Below, one piece after another: positions 1 to 9,989 of a stretch of DNA of 64,000 nucleotides. The stretch comes from Mycobacterium parmense. Its GTDB lineage: Bacteria; Actinomycetota; Actinomycetes; Mycobacteriales; Mycobacteriaceae. A program made the position numbers and the translations under genes. The notes beneath the pieces are model-generated. The model worked only from the letters and a program-made list of their open reading frames with translations. It made no database searches and was not told the origin of the DNA. Within the stretch, counting starts at the first letter, position 1. Each line of letters starts with the position of its first letter. The stretch is from the NCBI RefSeq assembly GCF_010730575.1, contig NZ_AP022614.1:3534001-3598000 (forward strand), written 5' to 3'.

Positions 1-42
1 ATACGGAGAAGTGCTTGCTATTGCAAGCAGTCGCTGGCGCCG

Positions 43-1476
43 CTAGAAGAACAGCTGCGCGACGGCGTAGATGGCCAGGCCGGCCAGCGAGCCCACCACA
101 GTGCCGTTGATCCGGATGAACTGCAGGTCACGTCCGACGTGGAGTTCGATCCGCCGACTGGCCTCTTCGGCGTCCCAGCGCTCGATCGTGTCGGTGATGA
201 TCGCCGTGATCTCCACCCCGTACTGCGAGACCAGGTGCTGGGCGGCGCGCACGATCCAGTTGTCCACCTTGTCGCGGAGCTCGGCGTCGTCGCGCAGGGA
301 CTCCCCGATGTGCATGACGGTGTCGGCGATGCGGGTTCGCAGCGCGCTCGACGGGTCGTCCACCCCCTCGAGCACCAGCCTCTTCAATGTCGTCCACGCC
401 GTCGCGGCGGCGTTCGCGATCTCCTCCCGGGCCATCAGCTGCTCCTTGACCGCGTCCGCGCGAGCGATCGTTTCCGGGTCGTGCTGCAGATCGTCGGCGA
501 ATTCGAACAGGAACCGGGTCGCCGAACGCCGCAGCTCGTGGTCGGGACTGCGGCGCACCTTGTCGGTGAAGTCCATCAGCTCGCGGTGGATGCGATCTCC
601 CACCAAGTGGTCGATGAATCGCGGCGACCAGCTCGGAGAGTCACGCTCGACCACCCTCTGAATGACCTCCCCGGCGTTCAGCGACCACTGGAAGGCCCGG
701 TCGGCCAGCAATTGGATCAGCGCCTCCTGCCGGTTCTCGGCCAGCAGGCTGCCCAGCACGCGGCCCACCGGAGGGCCCCACTGGGGTTCGGCGATGCGGC
801 GCACGATCATCCGGTCGATGACGTGCTGGACGTCTTCGTCCCGCAAGAGCTCCACCAGCACCCGCAGCACGGTGGCCGTCTCGCCGGCGACCCGGTTCGC
901 GTGGGAGGTGTCCGAGAGCCACTTGCCGAGCCTGCCCGGCACTTGCGCGTCGCGCAGCTTGGCCTCGACGACGGCCGGCGACAGGAAGTTCTCCCGCACG
1001 AACGTTCCCAGGCCCTCACCCAGCTGGTCCTTCTTGCGTTTGATGATCGCGGTGTGCGGGATGGGGATGCCGAGCGGATGCTTGAACAGCGCGGTCACGG
1101 CGAACCAGTCCGCCAGAGCCCCCACCATGCCCGCCTCCGCGGCCGCGCCCACGTAGCCCACCCAGACACCCACGTGGCCGTGCGCCTGCGCCCAGCGGCA
1201 GGCGAGGAACACGACGCTGGCCCCGATCAGGAAGCCGAGCGCCACCGTCTTCATCCGGCGCAACGCCACCCGCCGCTGGGCGTCGGCTTCGGGATCGGCC
1301 CCCGCGAAAGATTCCGCAAAGGACACCGGTGTGGGCCGGGAGCCGTTGGGGGAGGTCACTGCGCTCGGCCGCGGTTTCGCCGGTCCCGACGCGTCGGAAG
1401 AACCTGCCTGCGTATCCAGGGCTCTGTGTGCCACCACACCATCATCTATCGCCGCGTCCGGTTGGTGTGCCGACAT
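43..1476 (-). CDS. DUF445 family membrane protein (Rv0473-like)
   Basis: Predicted 477-residue membrane protein of the DUF445 (YjiN-like) family; no biochemical role is established. Hydrophobic segments lie near residues 78-96 and 100-132, where the family's conserved glycine-rich stretch with ALADWFAVTALF appears, and over the last 20 residues. The long region between is charged and probably helical. I start at the ATG at 1476, which has GGTGGG about eight bases upstream; a GTG at 1509 would add 11 residues. The divergent neighbour is a TetR gene. The gene order matches Rv0473/Rv0472c, so orthology is likely; function is unknown. Confidence 0.85.
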   Translation of the reverse strand: MSAHQPDAAIDDGVVAHRALDTQAGSSDASGPAKPRPSAVTSPNGSRPTPVSFAESFAGADPEADAQRRVALRRMKTVALGFLIGASVVFLACRWAQAHGHVGVWVGYVGAAAEAGMVGALADWFAVTALFKHPLGIPIPHTAIIKRKKDQLGEGLGTFVRENFLSPAVVEAKLRDAQVPGRLGKWLSDTSHANRVAGETATVLRVLVELLRDEDVQHVIDRMIVRRIAEPQWGPPVGRVLGSLLAENRQEALIQLLADRAFQWSLNAGEVIQRVVERDSPSWSPRFIDHLVGDRIHRELMDFTDKVRRSPDHELRRSATRFLFEFADDLQHDPETIARADAVKEQLMAREEIANAAATAWTTLKRLVLEGVDDPSSALRTRIADTVMHIGESLRDDAELRDKVDNWIVRAAQHLVSQYGVEITAIITDTIERWDAEEASRRIELHVGRDLQFIRINGTVVGSLAGLAIYAVAQLFF

Positions 1477-1570
1477 GGCCCACCGGGTAATTCGACTACG
1501 CAGACTCACCGCCTGTCAGGCACCCATACGCCGTAGTATTGCGGGGTCTAGTGAATGGGAATTGGCGACA

Positions 1571-2278
1571 GTGGCAGAGCGAATCCCGGCTGTGACCGCG
1601 AGGACTGACGGCCGCAAGCGGCGATGGCATCAACACAAGGTGGACCGCCGCAACGAGTTGGTCGACGGCACCATCGATGCGATCCGCCGACACGGCCGCT
1701 ACCTGAGCATGGACGAAATCGCCGCGGAGATCGGCGTTTCCAAAACGGTGCTCTACCGCTACTTCGTCGACAAGAACGATCTGACGACCGCGGTGATGAT
1801 GCGATTCACGCAGACCACGCTGATTCCCAACATGGCCGCCGCCCTGTCGTCGAACCTGGACGGAATCGATCTGACCCGCGAAGTGATCCGCGTGTACGTC
1901 GAGACCGTGGCGGCCGAACCCGAGCCGTACCGGTTCGTGATGGCGAACAGCTCGGCCAGCAAGAGCAAGGTGATCGCCGACTCCGAGCGCATCATCGCGC
2001 GCATGCTCGCCGTGATGATGCGCCGACGCATGGTGCAGGCCGGGATGGACACGGGCGGCGCGGAACCGTGGTCCTACCTGATCGTCGGCGGGGTGCAGCT
2101 GGCGACCCACTCGTGGATGTCGGATCCGCGCATGACCAGCGACGAGCTGATCGACTACCTGACCATGCTGAGCTGGAGCGCCCTGTGCGGGATCGTCGAG
2201 GTCGGCGGCTCGCTGGACAAGTTCCGCGAAGAGCCGCATCCCTCTCCGATCGTGCCGCCGCGGGGCGGCGACGGCTGA
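1571..2278 (+). CDS. TetR family regulator (Rv0472c-like)
   Basis: 235-residue TetR-type repressor. The N-terminal helix-turn-helix lies near residues 35-75 (MDEIAAEIGVSKTVLYRYF) and is followed by an all-helical ligand domain. The GTG at 1571 is chosen because the protein then begins like M. tuberculosis Rv0472c (about 234 residues). The frame is open further upstream, but that part overlaps the divergent DUF445 gene. It faces the DUF445 gene and lies 195 bp before pcaA on the same strand, so either could be a target. The ligand is unknown; an acyl-CoA or lipid effector would be inference only. Confidence 0.88.
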   Translation: MAERIPAVTARTDGRKRRWHQHKVDRRNELVDGTIDAIRRHGRYLSMDEIAAEIGVSKTVLYRYFVDKNDLTTAVMMRFTQTTLIPNMAAALSSNLDGIDLTREVIRVYVETVAAEPEPYRFVMANSSASKSKVIADSERIIARMLAVMMRRRMVQAGMDTGGAEPWSYLIVGGVQLATHSWMSDPRMTSDELIDYLTMLSWSALCGIVEVGGSLDKFREEPHPSPIVPPRGGDG

Positions 2279-2473
2279 TCGCGGCGGCGCAGCGCGCGAT
2301 TGCGGTGCGCGTTTTGTGATTCGAACTCGCGGCATGTGACCCTATGAGCCGGTCACGGAAGGCGACTTGGACCGCCGTAACGGATAGCATGCAGAGGGTG
2401 CATCGGGGGTAACCGGCGGGTGCGCCGGTTGGCTGACCACCACGCCCCCGCGTAACGAAAGGCGTATTTTCTT

Positions 2474-3337
2474 ATGTCTGTGCAGCTCACGCCACATTTT
2501 GGCGACGTGCAAGCCCACTACGACTTGTCGGACGACTTCTTCCGGTTGTTCTTGGACCCGACTCAGACGTACAGCTGCGCGTACTTCGAGCGTGACGACA
2601 TGACGCTGGAGGAAGCGCAGATCGCCAAGATCGACCTCGCGCTGGGAAAGCTGAAGCTCGAGCCGGGGATGACGTTGCTCGACATCGGCTGCGGCTGGGG
2701 CGCCACGCTGCGCCGCGCGGTGGAGAAGTACGACGTGAACGTGATCGGTCTCACGCTGTCGGAGAACCAGGCCGCGCACGTGCAGAAGATGTTCGATCAG
2801 ATGGACAGCCCCCGCACCCGCCAGGTCCTCCTGGAGGGCTGGGAGAAGTTCCACGAGCCCGTCGACCGCATCGTCTCGATCGGCGCCTTCGAGCACTTCG
2901 GCCGCCAGCGCTACGGCCGCTTCTTCAAGATGGCCTATAGTGCGTTGCCACCCGGCGGTGTGATGTTGCTGCACACGATCGTTCGCCCCAGCTTCAAGGA
3001 TGCCCGCGCCAAGGGCAAGAAGCTGACCCACGAGATCGTGCACTTCTCGCAGTTCATCCTCGCCGAGATCTTCCCGGGCGGCTGGCTGCCCACACCTCAG
3101 ACCGTCGGGGAGCACGCCGTCACGGCCGGCTTCGAGCTGACCCGGGTGCAGTCGCTGCAGCTGCACTACGCCCGGACGCTGGAGACGTGGGCGGCCGCAC
3201 TCGAGGCCAACAGGGACCAGGCCATCGAGATCCAGTCGCAGGTCGTCTACGACCGTTACATGAAGTACCTGACGGGTTGCGCGAAGCTTTTTCGCGAGGG
3301 CTACACCGACGTCGACCAGTTCACCCTCGAGAAGTGA
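2474..3337 (+). CDS. pcaA: Cyclopropane mycolic acid synthase PcaA
   Basis: SAM-dependent methyltransferase of 287 residues that adds cyclopropane rings to mycolic acids; in M. tuberculosis PcaA makes the proximal cis-cyclopropane of alpha-mycolates. The SAM-binding motif DIGCGWG is at 70-76. Residues that line the bicarbonate/lipid active site in CmaA1 and PcaA structures are present: Cys35, Glu140-His141, His167, Tyr232 and Cys269. The length is exactly that of the family, and the N- and C-termini (MSVQLTPHFG, DQFTLEK) are nearly identical to Rv0470c. It is convergent with umaA and separated from it by a shared hairpin. The middle third (residues about 155-215) diverges most from the M. tuberculosis protein as I recall it. 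Confidence 0.95.
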   Translation: MSVQLTPHFGDVQAHYDLSDDFFRLFLDPTQTYSCAYFERDDMTLEEAQIAKIDLALGKLKLEPGMTLLDIGCGWGATLRRAVEKYDVNVIGLTLSENQAAHVQKMFDQMDSPRTRQVLLEGWEKFHEPVDRIVSIGAFEHFGRQRYGRFFKMAYSALPPGGVMLLHTIVRPSFKDARAKGKKLTHEIVHFSQFILAEIFPGGWLPTPQTVGEHAVTAGFELTRVQSLQLHYARTLETWAAALEANRDQAIEIQSQVVYDRYMKYLTGCAKLFREGYTDVDQFTLEK

Positions 3338-3348
3338 GGGAGAAGTGA

Positions 3349-3374
3349 GCGCCGGCCCGCGTTGAGGCCGGCGC
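3349..3374. terminator. Hairpin between convergent pcaA and umaA
   Basis: Nine-base perfect arms (3349-3357 and 3366-3374) flank an 8-base loop in the 61-bp gap between the two convergent stop codons. It can fold in either transcript, so it may act as a bidirectional terminator. There is no U-run, as is usual for mycobacterial terminators. Confidence 0.6.
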
Positions 3375-3398
3375 CACCTCTCCGCCGGCCTCGGGCCG

Positions 3399-4280
<882 letters not shown>

Positions 4281-4437
4281 TCATCAGACGCGAGTATAGT
4301 AACCGACGGATATGAGCACTGCCACACCGACTGGCAAACGGCTCCGCTGCGGCCACAAGCGATCGCGATTCAGATGAGAAGTTTGCTGATCACGGTCCGG
4401 GCGGCGTGGGGTATCGCCGCAGTGACACCTGGCGCTG

Positions 4438-5301
4438 TCAGTAGGCGTAGAAGCCCTGCCCGGACTTCTTGCCCAGCCGGCCGGCCTCGACCATGCGCAA
4501 CAGCAGCGGCGGCGGCCCGTATTGCGGCTCCTTGAATTCCTCGAACATCTTGTCCGCGATCAGCTTCAGGGTGTCCAGGCCGACGAGGTCGGACAGGCGC
4601 AGCGGGCCCATCGGATGCGACAGCCCGGCGACGGCCGCTTTGTCCACGTCCTCGACGGTGGCGAAGCCGCCCTCGACCATGCGGATCGCCGACAGCAGGT
4701 AGGGCACCAGCAACGCGTTGACGACGAAGCCCGACCGGTCGGAGCAGCGCACCACCTGTTTGCCGAGGACGGCGCCGGCGAACTCCTCGGTGCGGGCGGC
4801 GGCGGCCTCGTCGGTGACCAGCGTGCTGACCAACTCGACGAGGGGCAGCACCGGAACCGGGTTGAAGAAATGCAGGCCCAGCACCCGCTGAGGATTCTTG
4901 GTGGCCGCAGCGATCTTCATGATCGGGATGCTCGACGTGTTGGACGCCAGCACGGCGTCAGGGTCGGCGATGACGCGGTCGAGTTCGGCGAACACCGAAG
5001 CCTTGATGGCGTCGTCTTCGACGATCGCCTCGATGACCAGCTGCCGGTCGGCGAGGTCCTTCAGATCCGTGGTGAAGGTCAGCTTGCTCAGAGCGCGGTC
5101 ACGCTCGCGTTCGGTCACCTTGCCCGCGCTGACGCCGCGCTCCAGCGACTTCACGATCCGGTTGCGCCCGGCCGTGATCAGCGCGTCGGTGGTCTCGAAC
5201 ACCGTCACGTCGACGCCGGCGCGAACAGAGACCTCGGCGATGCCGGATCCCATCTGGCCGGCCCCGACCACCCCTACCCGCTGGATCGCTGCGTCGCTCA
5301 C
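4438..5301 (-). CDS. fadB2: 3-hydroxybutyryl-CoA dehydrogenase FadB2
   Basis: 287-residue NAD(P)-dependent 3-hydroxyacyl-CoA dehydrogenase that interconverts acetoacetyl-CoA and 3-hydroxybutyryl-CoA. The Rossmann motif GAGQMGSG is at 13-20. The family block LGLHFFNPVPVLPLVE carries the catalytic histidine, and the helical C-terminal dimerisation domain is complete. I use the GTG at 5301, which gives the start known for Rv0468 (286 residues); an in-frame extension to 5340 would run into the icl terminator hairpin. It lies downstream of icl1 on the same strand, separated by that hairpin, so it is probably transcribed partly independently. Confidence 0.93.
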   Translation of the reverse strand: MSDAAIQRVGVVGAGQMGSGIAEVSVRAGVDVTVFETTDALITAGRNRIVKSLERGVSAGKVTERERDRALSKLTFTTDLKDLADRQLVIEAIVEDDAIKASVFAELDRVIADPDAVLASNTSSIPIMKIAAATKNPQRVLGLHFFNPVPVLPLVELVSTLVTDEAAAARTEEFAGAVLGKQVVRCSDRSGFVVNALLVPYLLSAIRMVEGGFATVEDVDKAAVAGLSHPMGPLRLSDLVGLDTLKLIADKMFEEFKEPQYGPPPLLLRMVEAGRLGKKSGQGFYAY

Positions 5302-5341
5302 CCTGGTCCTCTTTCGATGTCGTATCGTCTTGCACCGCAAA

Positions 5342-5370
5342 GGCCCCGCCCAGGATCGCTGGGCGGGGCC
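5342..5370 (-). terminator. Intrinsic terminator hairpin downstream of icl1
   Basis: A perfect 12-bp GC-only-type stem (5342-5353 with 5359-5370) and a 5-base loop lie between the icl1 stop and the fadB2 start. Read on the minus strand the stem is followed by TTTGC, a short U-run. The position and strength support termination of icl1 transcripts. Confidence 0.8.
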
Positions 5371-5409
5371 AATGCTACTTCAGCCGGATCTACGGCCTGG
5401 GTTCAGTGG

Positions 5410-5482
5410 CTCGTCCTCAGTGGCTCAAGCCTGTCGGTTCCACCTCGTCCTCGCGGGCCCGAGGCCCGCTCGTCCTCAGTGG
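5410..5482. repeat. 14-bp direct repeat around the icl1 stop codon
   Basis: The same 14 bases (CTCGTCCTCAGTGG) occur at 5410-5423 and 5469-5482. The second copy contains the icl1 stop codon. A degenerate third CTCGTCCTC lies at about 5445. It probably reflects a local duplication just behind the gene; no function is evident. Confidence 0.5.
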
Positions 5483-6762
5483 AACTGACCCTCTTCGGTG
5501 GAGCCGGTCAGCGCGGTGGTCGACGACGTGGGGTCGACCGTGGTGGCGATCCGGTCGAAGTAACCGGCACCGACCTCGCGCTGGTGGCGGGTCGCGGTGT
5601 ATCCGCGCTCCTCGGCGGCGAACTCGCGCTCCTGCAGCTCGACGTAGGCGCTCATCTGGTTGCGGGCATAGCCGTAGGCCAGGTCGAACATCGAGTAGTT
5701 GAGCGCGTGGAAGCCGGCCAGGGTGATGAACTGGAACTTGAAGCCCATCGCGGCCAGCTCCTTCTGGAACTTCGCGATCGTCGAATCGTCGAGGTGCTTG
5801 CGCCAGTTGAACGACGGCGAGCAGTTGTAGGCCAGCATCTGGTCCGGGAACTCGGCCTTGACGCCCTCGGCGAACTTGGCCGCCAGCTCGAGGTCGGGGG
5901 TGCCGGTCTCCATCCAGATCAGGTCCGAGTACGGCGCGTAGGCCCGGGCCCGCGCGATGCACGGTTCGAGACCGTTCTTGACCCGGTAGAAGCCCTCCTT
6001 GGTCCGCTCGCCGGTGATGAACGGCTGATCCCGCTCGTCGACGTCCGAGGTGATCAGCGTCGCGGCCTCCGCGTCCGTACGGGCGATGACGACGGTCGGC
6101 ACGTCGCAGACGTCGGCGGCCAGGCGCGCCGAGGTCAGCGTCCGGATGTGCTGCTGAGTCGGGATGAGCACCTTGCCACCGAGGTGGCCGCACTTCTTCT
6201 CCGAGGCCAGCTGGTCCTCCCAGTGCGAGCCCGCGACGCCCGCGGCGATCATGGCCTTCTGCAGCTCGAAGACGTTCAGCGCGCCACCGAAGCCGGCCTC
6301 ACCGTCGGCCACGATCGGTGCCAGCCAGTTCTCGACCGAGGTGTCGCCCTCGACCTTGGCGATCTCGTCGGCGCGCAGCAGCGCGTTGTTGATCCGGCGA
6401 ACCACCTGCGGCACCGAGTTGGCCGGGTAGAGGCTCTGGTCGGGGTAGGTGTGCCCGGACAGGTTGGCGTCACCGGCGACCTGCCAGCCCGACAGGTAGA
6501 TGGCCTTCAGGCCGGCGCGCACCTGCTGGACGGCCATGTTTCCGGTCAGCGCGCCCAGCGCGTTGATCCACTCCAGGTCGTGCAGCTGGTCCCACAGCAC
6601 CTCGGCGCCCCGGCGGGCCAGCGTGTGCTCCTCGACCACGCTGCCCTGCAGCGCGACGACGTCCGCGGCGGAGTAGGTACGGTTGACGTTCTTCCAGCGG
6701 GGGTTGGTGTCCCAGTCGTGCTGGATCTGCTCGGCGCTCTTCGGGGTGCCAACGACAGACAT
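5476..6762 (-). CDS. icl1: Isocitrate lyase 1
   Basis: 428-residue isocitrate lyase, cleaving isocitrate to glyoxylate and succinate in the glyoxylate shunt. In mycobacteria the enzyme also acts as methylisocitrate lyase for propionyl-CoA disposal. The catalytic signature KKCGHLGGK carries Cys191. The Mg-binding and substrate motifs [19 protein letters not shown] and YNCSPSFNW are all present. The length equals that of Icl1 of M. tuberculosis (Rv0467). The 276-bp upstream region carries direct repeats resembling RamB sites, and ramB itself lies 1.2 kb away, fitting acetate/fatty-acid-dependent control. Confidence 0.97.
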   Translation of the reverse strand: MSVVGTPKSAEQIQHDWDTNPRWKNVNRTYSAADVVALQGSVVEEHTLARRGAEVLWDQLHDLEWINALGALTGNMAVQQVRAGLKAIYLSGWQVAGDANLSGHTYPDQSLYPANSVPQVVRRINNALLRADEIAKVEGDTSVENWLAPIVADGEAGFGGALNVFELQKAMIAAGVAGSHWEDQLASEKKCGHLGGKVLIPTQQHIRTLTSARLAADVCDVPTVVIARTDAEAATLITSDVDERDQPFITGERTKEGFYRVKNGLEPCIARARAYAPYSDLIWMETGTPDLELAAKFAEGVKAEFPDQMLAYNCSPSFNWRKHLDDSTIAKFQKELAAMGFKFQFITLAGFHALNYSMFDLAYGYARNQMSAYVELQEREFAAEERGYTATRHQREVGAGYFDRIATTVDPTSSTTALTGSTEEGQFH

Positions 6763-6900
6763 CGGATCTCGCTCCTTAACAGTCTTTCCATGCTGATTGG
6801 TTGCGGCCGATACCGCGGTCCCGCGGCGGCTACAGCCTCAACTTCACTGATGTGCTAACACGACGATGGCACAGCGTATCGGCGCTGGCCACCCGTTTCA

Positions 6901-6948
6901 TTTGCCAATTTCAGCAACGGCTCCGCCGGAAATTGCGAATCTTGCGAA
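6901..6948 (-). promoter_or_regulatory. Candidate RamB sites upstream of icl1
   Basis: In the 276-bp region upstream of icl1 the plus strand reads TTGCGAA at 6933-6939 and again at 6942-6948, and TTTGCCAA at 6901-6908. On the minus strand these are tandem TTCGCAA words nine bases apart plus TTGGCAAA. RamB of corynebacteria is known to bind TTTGCAA-type words, and RamB of M. tuberculosis binds the icl1 promoter. The assignment here rests on similarity and position; no clear -10/-35 pair could be fixed. Confidence 0.5.
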
Positions 6949-7038
6949 GCGCTTGATTAACTTGACCGTTTAAGAAGCTACCCGTCGGTAACGTTAAATC
7001 CGCAGGTCATCCCGGTAAAGAGCGGGGTGCCGGTTTCG

Positions 7039-7833
7039 CTACAGGGCGAAGAGCGCGGCGACGGCTTTCGTCTCGTCGCCGACGGCGTATGTGAGCGTTG
7101 TAACAGTCCGATCGGCGAGGTCGGCGCCGAACTGGTCGGTCGATCCGGCCGGATGCACGTGCGAGATGATCTCCAGCTTGTCGCCCAGCGCGACCGGCGC
7201 CTCGTGTTCGATCGTCGTGCGCAGCGGCGCCTGCAACAGCTCCGGATGCGAAGCCAAGTAGTCCTCGACCACGCTCCAGTAGACCGAGTTGTTCATGTGG
7301 TCGAACAGGTCGATGTCGGTGACCCGAACCGGGAACTCGTGGATCTCCGCCGCATCCTCGCGGCTCCCCGGCTTCAGGTAGCCCTTCCACCGCAACCGCT
7401 GCACCGACGTGGTCTTGTGCAAACCCGCCAGAAAATCGTCGGCGATGCGCGACGGCATCTGCGTCTCTCGGTTGATGTTGATCCAGAACGCCTCCGACTC
7501 GATCAGTCCGCCCTTGCGCCCGTCGATGCGGACCCGCATCTCGCACCACCTGTTGGAGGTGCCCGAGCACCACCGCCGGCATCGCAACATGTCCTGGAAT
7601 TCGATCGGGCGGATCAGGTCGACCATGGTGCGACGCACGATCCACAGCGGATGGGTCTCCTCGAACCCCATCTCCCGCAACTGATCTTGCCCGATGTCTT
7701 GGATGTGCCGGGCCGCGGCGTCCAGGCGCAGCCGGCCCGTCCTGTCGATGTCGCCGACCCGCAGCGGCCACTCCCGGCCGAAAACATCGGGATGGCCTTC
7801 GGGCACCGGCATCAGCGTCTTGTCCAGGCTCAC
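7039..7833 (-). CDS. Acyl-ACP/acyl-CoA thioesterase, FatA-like double hotdog (Rv0466)
   Basis: 264-residue protein of the acyl-ACP thioesterase (FAT/TesA-like) family, predicted to hydrolyse fatty acyl thioesters. Two hotdog repeats are visible: residues about 1-130, with the long helix segment AARHIQDIGQDQLREMG, and about 150-264, containing DIDLFDHMNNSVYW, which holds the family's catalytic-region Asn/His. The GTG at 7833 gives exactly the length of Rv0466; the frame is open far upstream, but only as a shadow of ramB. It is divergent from ramB across 168 bp and lies upstream of icl1 on the same strand, so RamB may control it too. Confidence 0.88.
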   Translation of the reverse strand: MSLDKTLMPVPEGHPDVFGREWPLRVGDIDRTGRLRLDAAARHIQDIGQDQLREMGFEETHPLWIVRRTMVDLIRPIEFQDMLRCRRWCSGTSNRWCEMRVRIDGRKGGLIESEAFWININRETQMPSRIADDFLAGLHKTTSVQRLRWKGYLKPGSREDAAEIHEFPVRVTDIDLFDHMNNSVYWSVVEDYLASHPELLQAPLRTTIEHEAPVALGDKLEIISHVHPAGSTDQFGADLADRTVTTLTYAVGDETKAVAALFAL

Positions 7834-7891
7834 GGCGTCCCCGTCTTCTCCTCGTCGATATCCCAGGTTAACCGGGACCCTCGCGCGAATT

Positions 7892-7981
7892 GTGCCAAAC
7901 GAGGCGCGTCGACCGCCGACTTTGGCACCACCCGCAACGAGCGCGAGGCCGTGTGCCAACTCTGCGAACCGCGCCTTCGCA
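7892..7981. promoter_or_regulatory. Inverted repeats in the Rv0466/ramB divergent promoter
   Basis: A perfect 8-bp inverted repeat GTGCCAAA (7892-7899) and TTTGGCAC (7921-7928) is separated by 21 bases, with a further GTGTGCCAAC at 7951. Nearer ramB an inverted pair TGCGAA-N7-TTCGCA spans 7963-7981, ending 20 bases before the ramB start. The TGCGAA word is shared with the icl1 upstream region. This supports RamB autoregulation, which is known in M. tuberculosis; the specific boxes are inference. Confidence 0.5.
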
Positions 7982-8001
7982 GCACAGGTACCCTGAGCGA
8001 A

Positions 8002-9417
8002 ATGGCCAAAACCTTCGTCGGCTCCCGCGTCCGCCAGCTTCGCAACGAGCGCGGGTTCAGCCAGGCCGCCCTGGCCCAGATGCTCGAGATCTCGCCGAGC
8101 TACCTCAACCAGATCGAGCACGACGTCAGGCCGCTGACGGTGGCCGTGTTGCTGCGCATCACCGAGGTGTTCGGCGTGGACGCGACCTTCTTCGCCTCGC
8201 AGGACGACACCCGCCTGGTCGCGGAGCTGCGCGAGGTGACGATGGACCGGGATCTGGACATCGATGTCGACCCCACCGAGGTTGCCGAGATGGTCAGCGC
8301 CCATCCCGGCCTGGCCCGCGCTGTCGTCAATCTGCACCGGCGCTACCGGATCACCACCGCGCAGCTGGCCGCCGCCACCGAGGAGCGGTTCTTCGACGGC
8401 AGCGGCAGCGGCTCGATCACCATGCCGCACGAGGAGGTGCGCGACTACTTCTACCAACGCCAGAACTACCTGCACGAGCTGGACACCGCGGCCGAAGACC
8501 TCACCGTGCACATGCGCCTGCACCACGGCGACTTGGCGCGCGAGCTGACCCGCCGGCTCACCGAGGTGCACGGGGTGCACATCAACCGGCGGATCGATCT
8601 CGGTGACACGGTGCTGCACCGCTTCGACCCAGCCACCAAGACGCTGGAGATCAACAACCACCTGTCGCTGGGCCAGCAGGTGTTCAAGATGGCCGCCGAG
8701 TTGGCCTACCTCGAATTCGGCGACCTGATCGACGGCATGGTCGAGGAGGCGAAGTTCACCAGCGACGAGTCGAACACCCTGCTGCGGCTGGGTTTGGCCA
8801 ATTACTTCGCCGCCGCGGCGGTCCTGCCCTACCGCCAGTTCCACGACGTCGCCGAGAACTTCCGCTACGACGTCGAGCGGCTGTCCTCGTTCTACTCGGT
8901 GAGCTACGAGACCATCGCGCACCGGTTGTCCACGCTGCAGCGGCCCTCGATGCGCGGGGTGCCGTTCTCCTTCGTCCGGGTGGACCGGGCGGGCAACATG
9001 TCGAAACGTCAGTCCGCCACGGGTTTTCACTTCTCGTCGAGCGGCGGCACCTGCCCGCTGTGGAACGTCTACGAGACATTCGCCAACCCGGGCAAGATCC
9101 TGGTCCAGATCGCCCAGATGCCCGACGGCCGCAACTACATGTGGGTGGCCCGCACCGTGGAACGCCGGGCCGCCCGGTATGGTCAGCCCGGTAAGACCTT
9201 CGCGATCGGGCTGGGTTGCGAACTCCGACATGCCCACCGGCTCGTCTACTCGGAAGGACTCGACTTGTCGGGCGATATCGCCACACCGATCGGCGCCGGT
9301 TGCCGTGTCTGCGAACGCGACAACTGCCCACAACGGGCGTTCCCGGCTTTGGGCCGGGCGCTCGACCTCGACGAGCACCGCAGCACCGTCTCGCCGTATC
9401 TGGTGCAGCAACCGTGA
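8002..9417 (+). CDS. ramB: Transcriptional regulator RamB
   Basis: 471-residue regulator of acetate and glyoxylate metabolism. An N-terminal XRE-type helix-turn-helix (residues about 9-64, FSQAALAQMLEISPSYLNQIE) is followed by a central domain containing a DUF955/ImmA-like segment (residues about 155-330). The C-terminal short-chain-fatty-acyl regulator domain ends in the cysteine cluster CRVCERDNC. M. tuberculosis RamB (Rv0465c) represses icl1 and its own gene. The start at ATG 8002 matches MSKTYVGSRVRQL of Rv0465c; the much longer open frame upstream is the antisense of the thioesterase gene. It overlaps the next gene by 4 bases (GTGA), so the two are co-translated. Confidence 0.95.
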   Translation: MAKTFVGSRVRQLRNERGFSQAALAQMLEISPSYLNQIEHDVRPLTVAVLLRITEVFGVDATFFASQDDTRLVAELREVTMDRDLDIDVDPTEVAEMVSAHPGLARAVVNLHRRYRITTAQLAAATEERFFDGSGSGSITMPHEEVRDYFYQRQNYLHELDTAAEDLTVHMRLHHGDLARELTRRLTEVHGVHINRRIDLGDTVLHRFDPATKTLEINNHLSLGQQVFKMAAELAYLEFGDLIDGMVEEAKFTSDESNTLLRLGLANYFAAAAVLPYRQFHDVAENFRYDVERLSSFYSVSYETIAHRLSTLQRPSMRGVPFSFVRVDRAGNMSKRQSATGFHFSSSGGTCPLWNVYETFANPGKILVQIAQMPDGRNYMWVARTVERRAARYGQPGKTFAIGLGCELRHAHRLVYSEGLDLSGDIATPIGAGCRVCERDNCPQRAFPALGRALDLDEHRSTVSPYLVQQP

Positions 9418-9980
9418 GCGGGGCGCACAACGGTCAAGCCGGCATCGGCCGCATCCCGTCGGGCGGGCTGCGCCAGTTGGGACCGATCAACTGGGTGGTG
9501 GCCCGCGCGGCCGCGCGCACCATGCGCGTGCCCGAGATGCACCTGTTCACCACCCTGGGCCAGCGCCGGCTGCTGTTCTGGGCGTGGGCCTTCTACGGCG
9601 GCCGGCTACTGCAGGGACGGTTGCCGCGCGCCGACACCGAGCTGGTGATCCTGCGCGTCGGCCACCTCCGCTCGTGCGAATACGAGCTGCAGCACCATCG
9701 CCGCATGGCGCGCGCGGCGGGTCTGGGCCCCGACGTTCAGGAGGCGATCTTCGCCTGGCCCGAGGGCGCCGCGGACAAACTCGACGCTCGCCAGGTCGCG
9801 CTGCTGGCGGCCACCGACGAGTTCGTGAAGGACCGTACGGTCACCAGCGACACCTGGCAGCAGCTGGCGGTCTACCTGGACCGGCGGCAGCTCATCGAGT
9901 TCTGTCTGCTGGCAAGCCAATACGACGGGCTGGCCGCCACGATCACCGCGCTGCACATCCCGCTGGACAATCCCCGGTAG
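9414..9980 (+). CDS. Carboxymuconolactone decarboxylase/AhpD-like protein (Rv0464c)
   Basis: 188-residue protein of the CMD/AhpD fold. The core ELVILRVGHLRSCEYELQHH (residues about 78-97) is the family's helix pair. A single cysteine followed by a histidine pair is present, not the CxxC of true AhpD, so alkylhydroperoxidase activity is doubtful. The GTG start at 9414 overlaps the ramB stop by 4 bases, arguing for translational coupling and a shared physiological role. It is the ortholog of Rv0464c by position. The second CMD gene in this window (30410) is a distant relative. Confidence 0.85.
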   Translation: MSGAHNGQAGIGRIPSGGLRQLGPINWVVARAAARTMRVPEMHLFTTLGQRRLLFWAWAFYGGRLLQGRLPRADTELVILRVGHLRSCEYELQHHRRMARAAGLGPDVQEAIFAWPEGAADKLDARQVALLAATDEFVKDRTVTSDTWQQLAVYLDRRQLIEFCLLASQYDGLAATITALHIPLDNPR

Positions 9981-9989
9981 CCCGGGAGC

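Noticed and set aside
139..1536. Very long open frames antisense to the DUF445, thioesterase, icl1, lpdC, mmpL4, dipZ, groEL2 and ctpH genes
   Set aside because: Their products are Arg/Gly/Pro/Asp/His-rich without any family motif, as expected for shadow frames in high-GC DNA.
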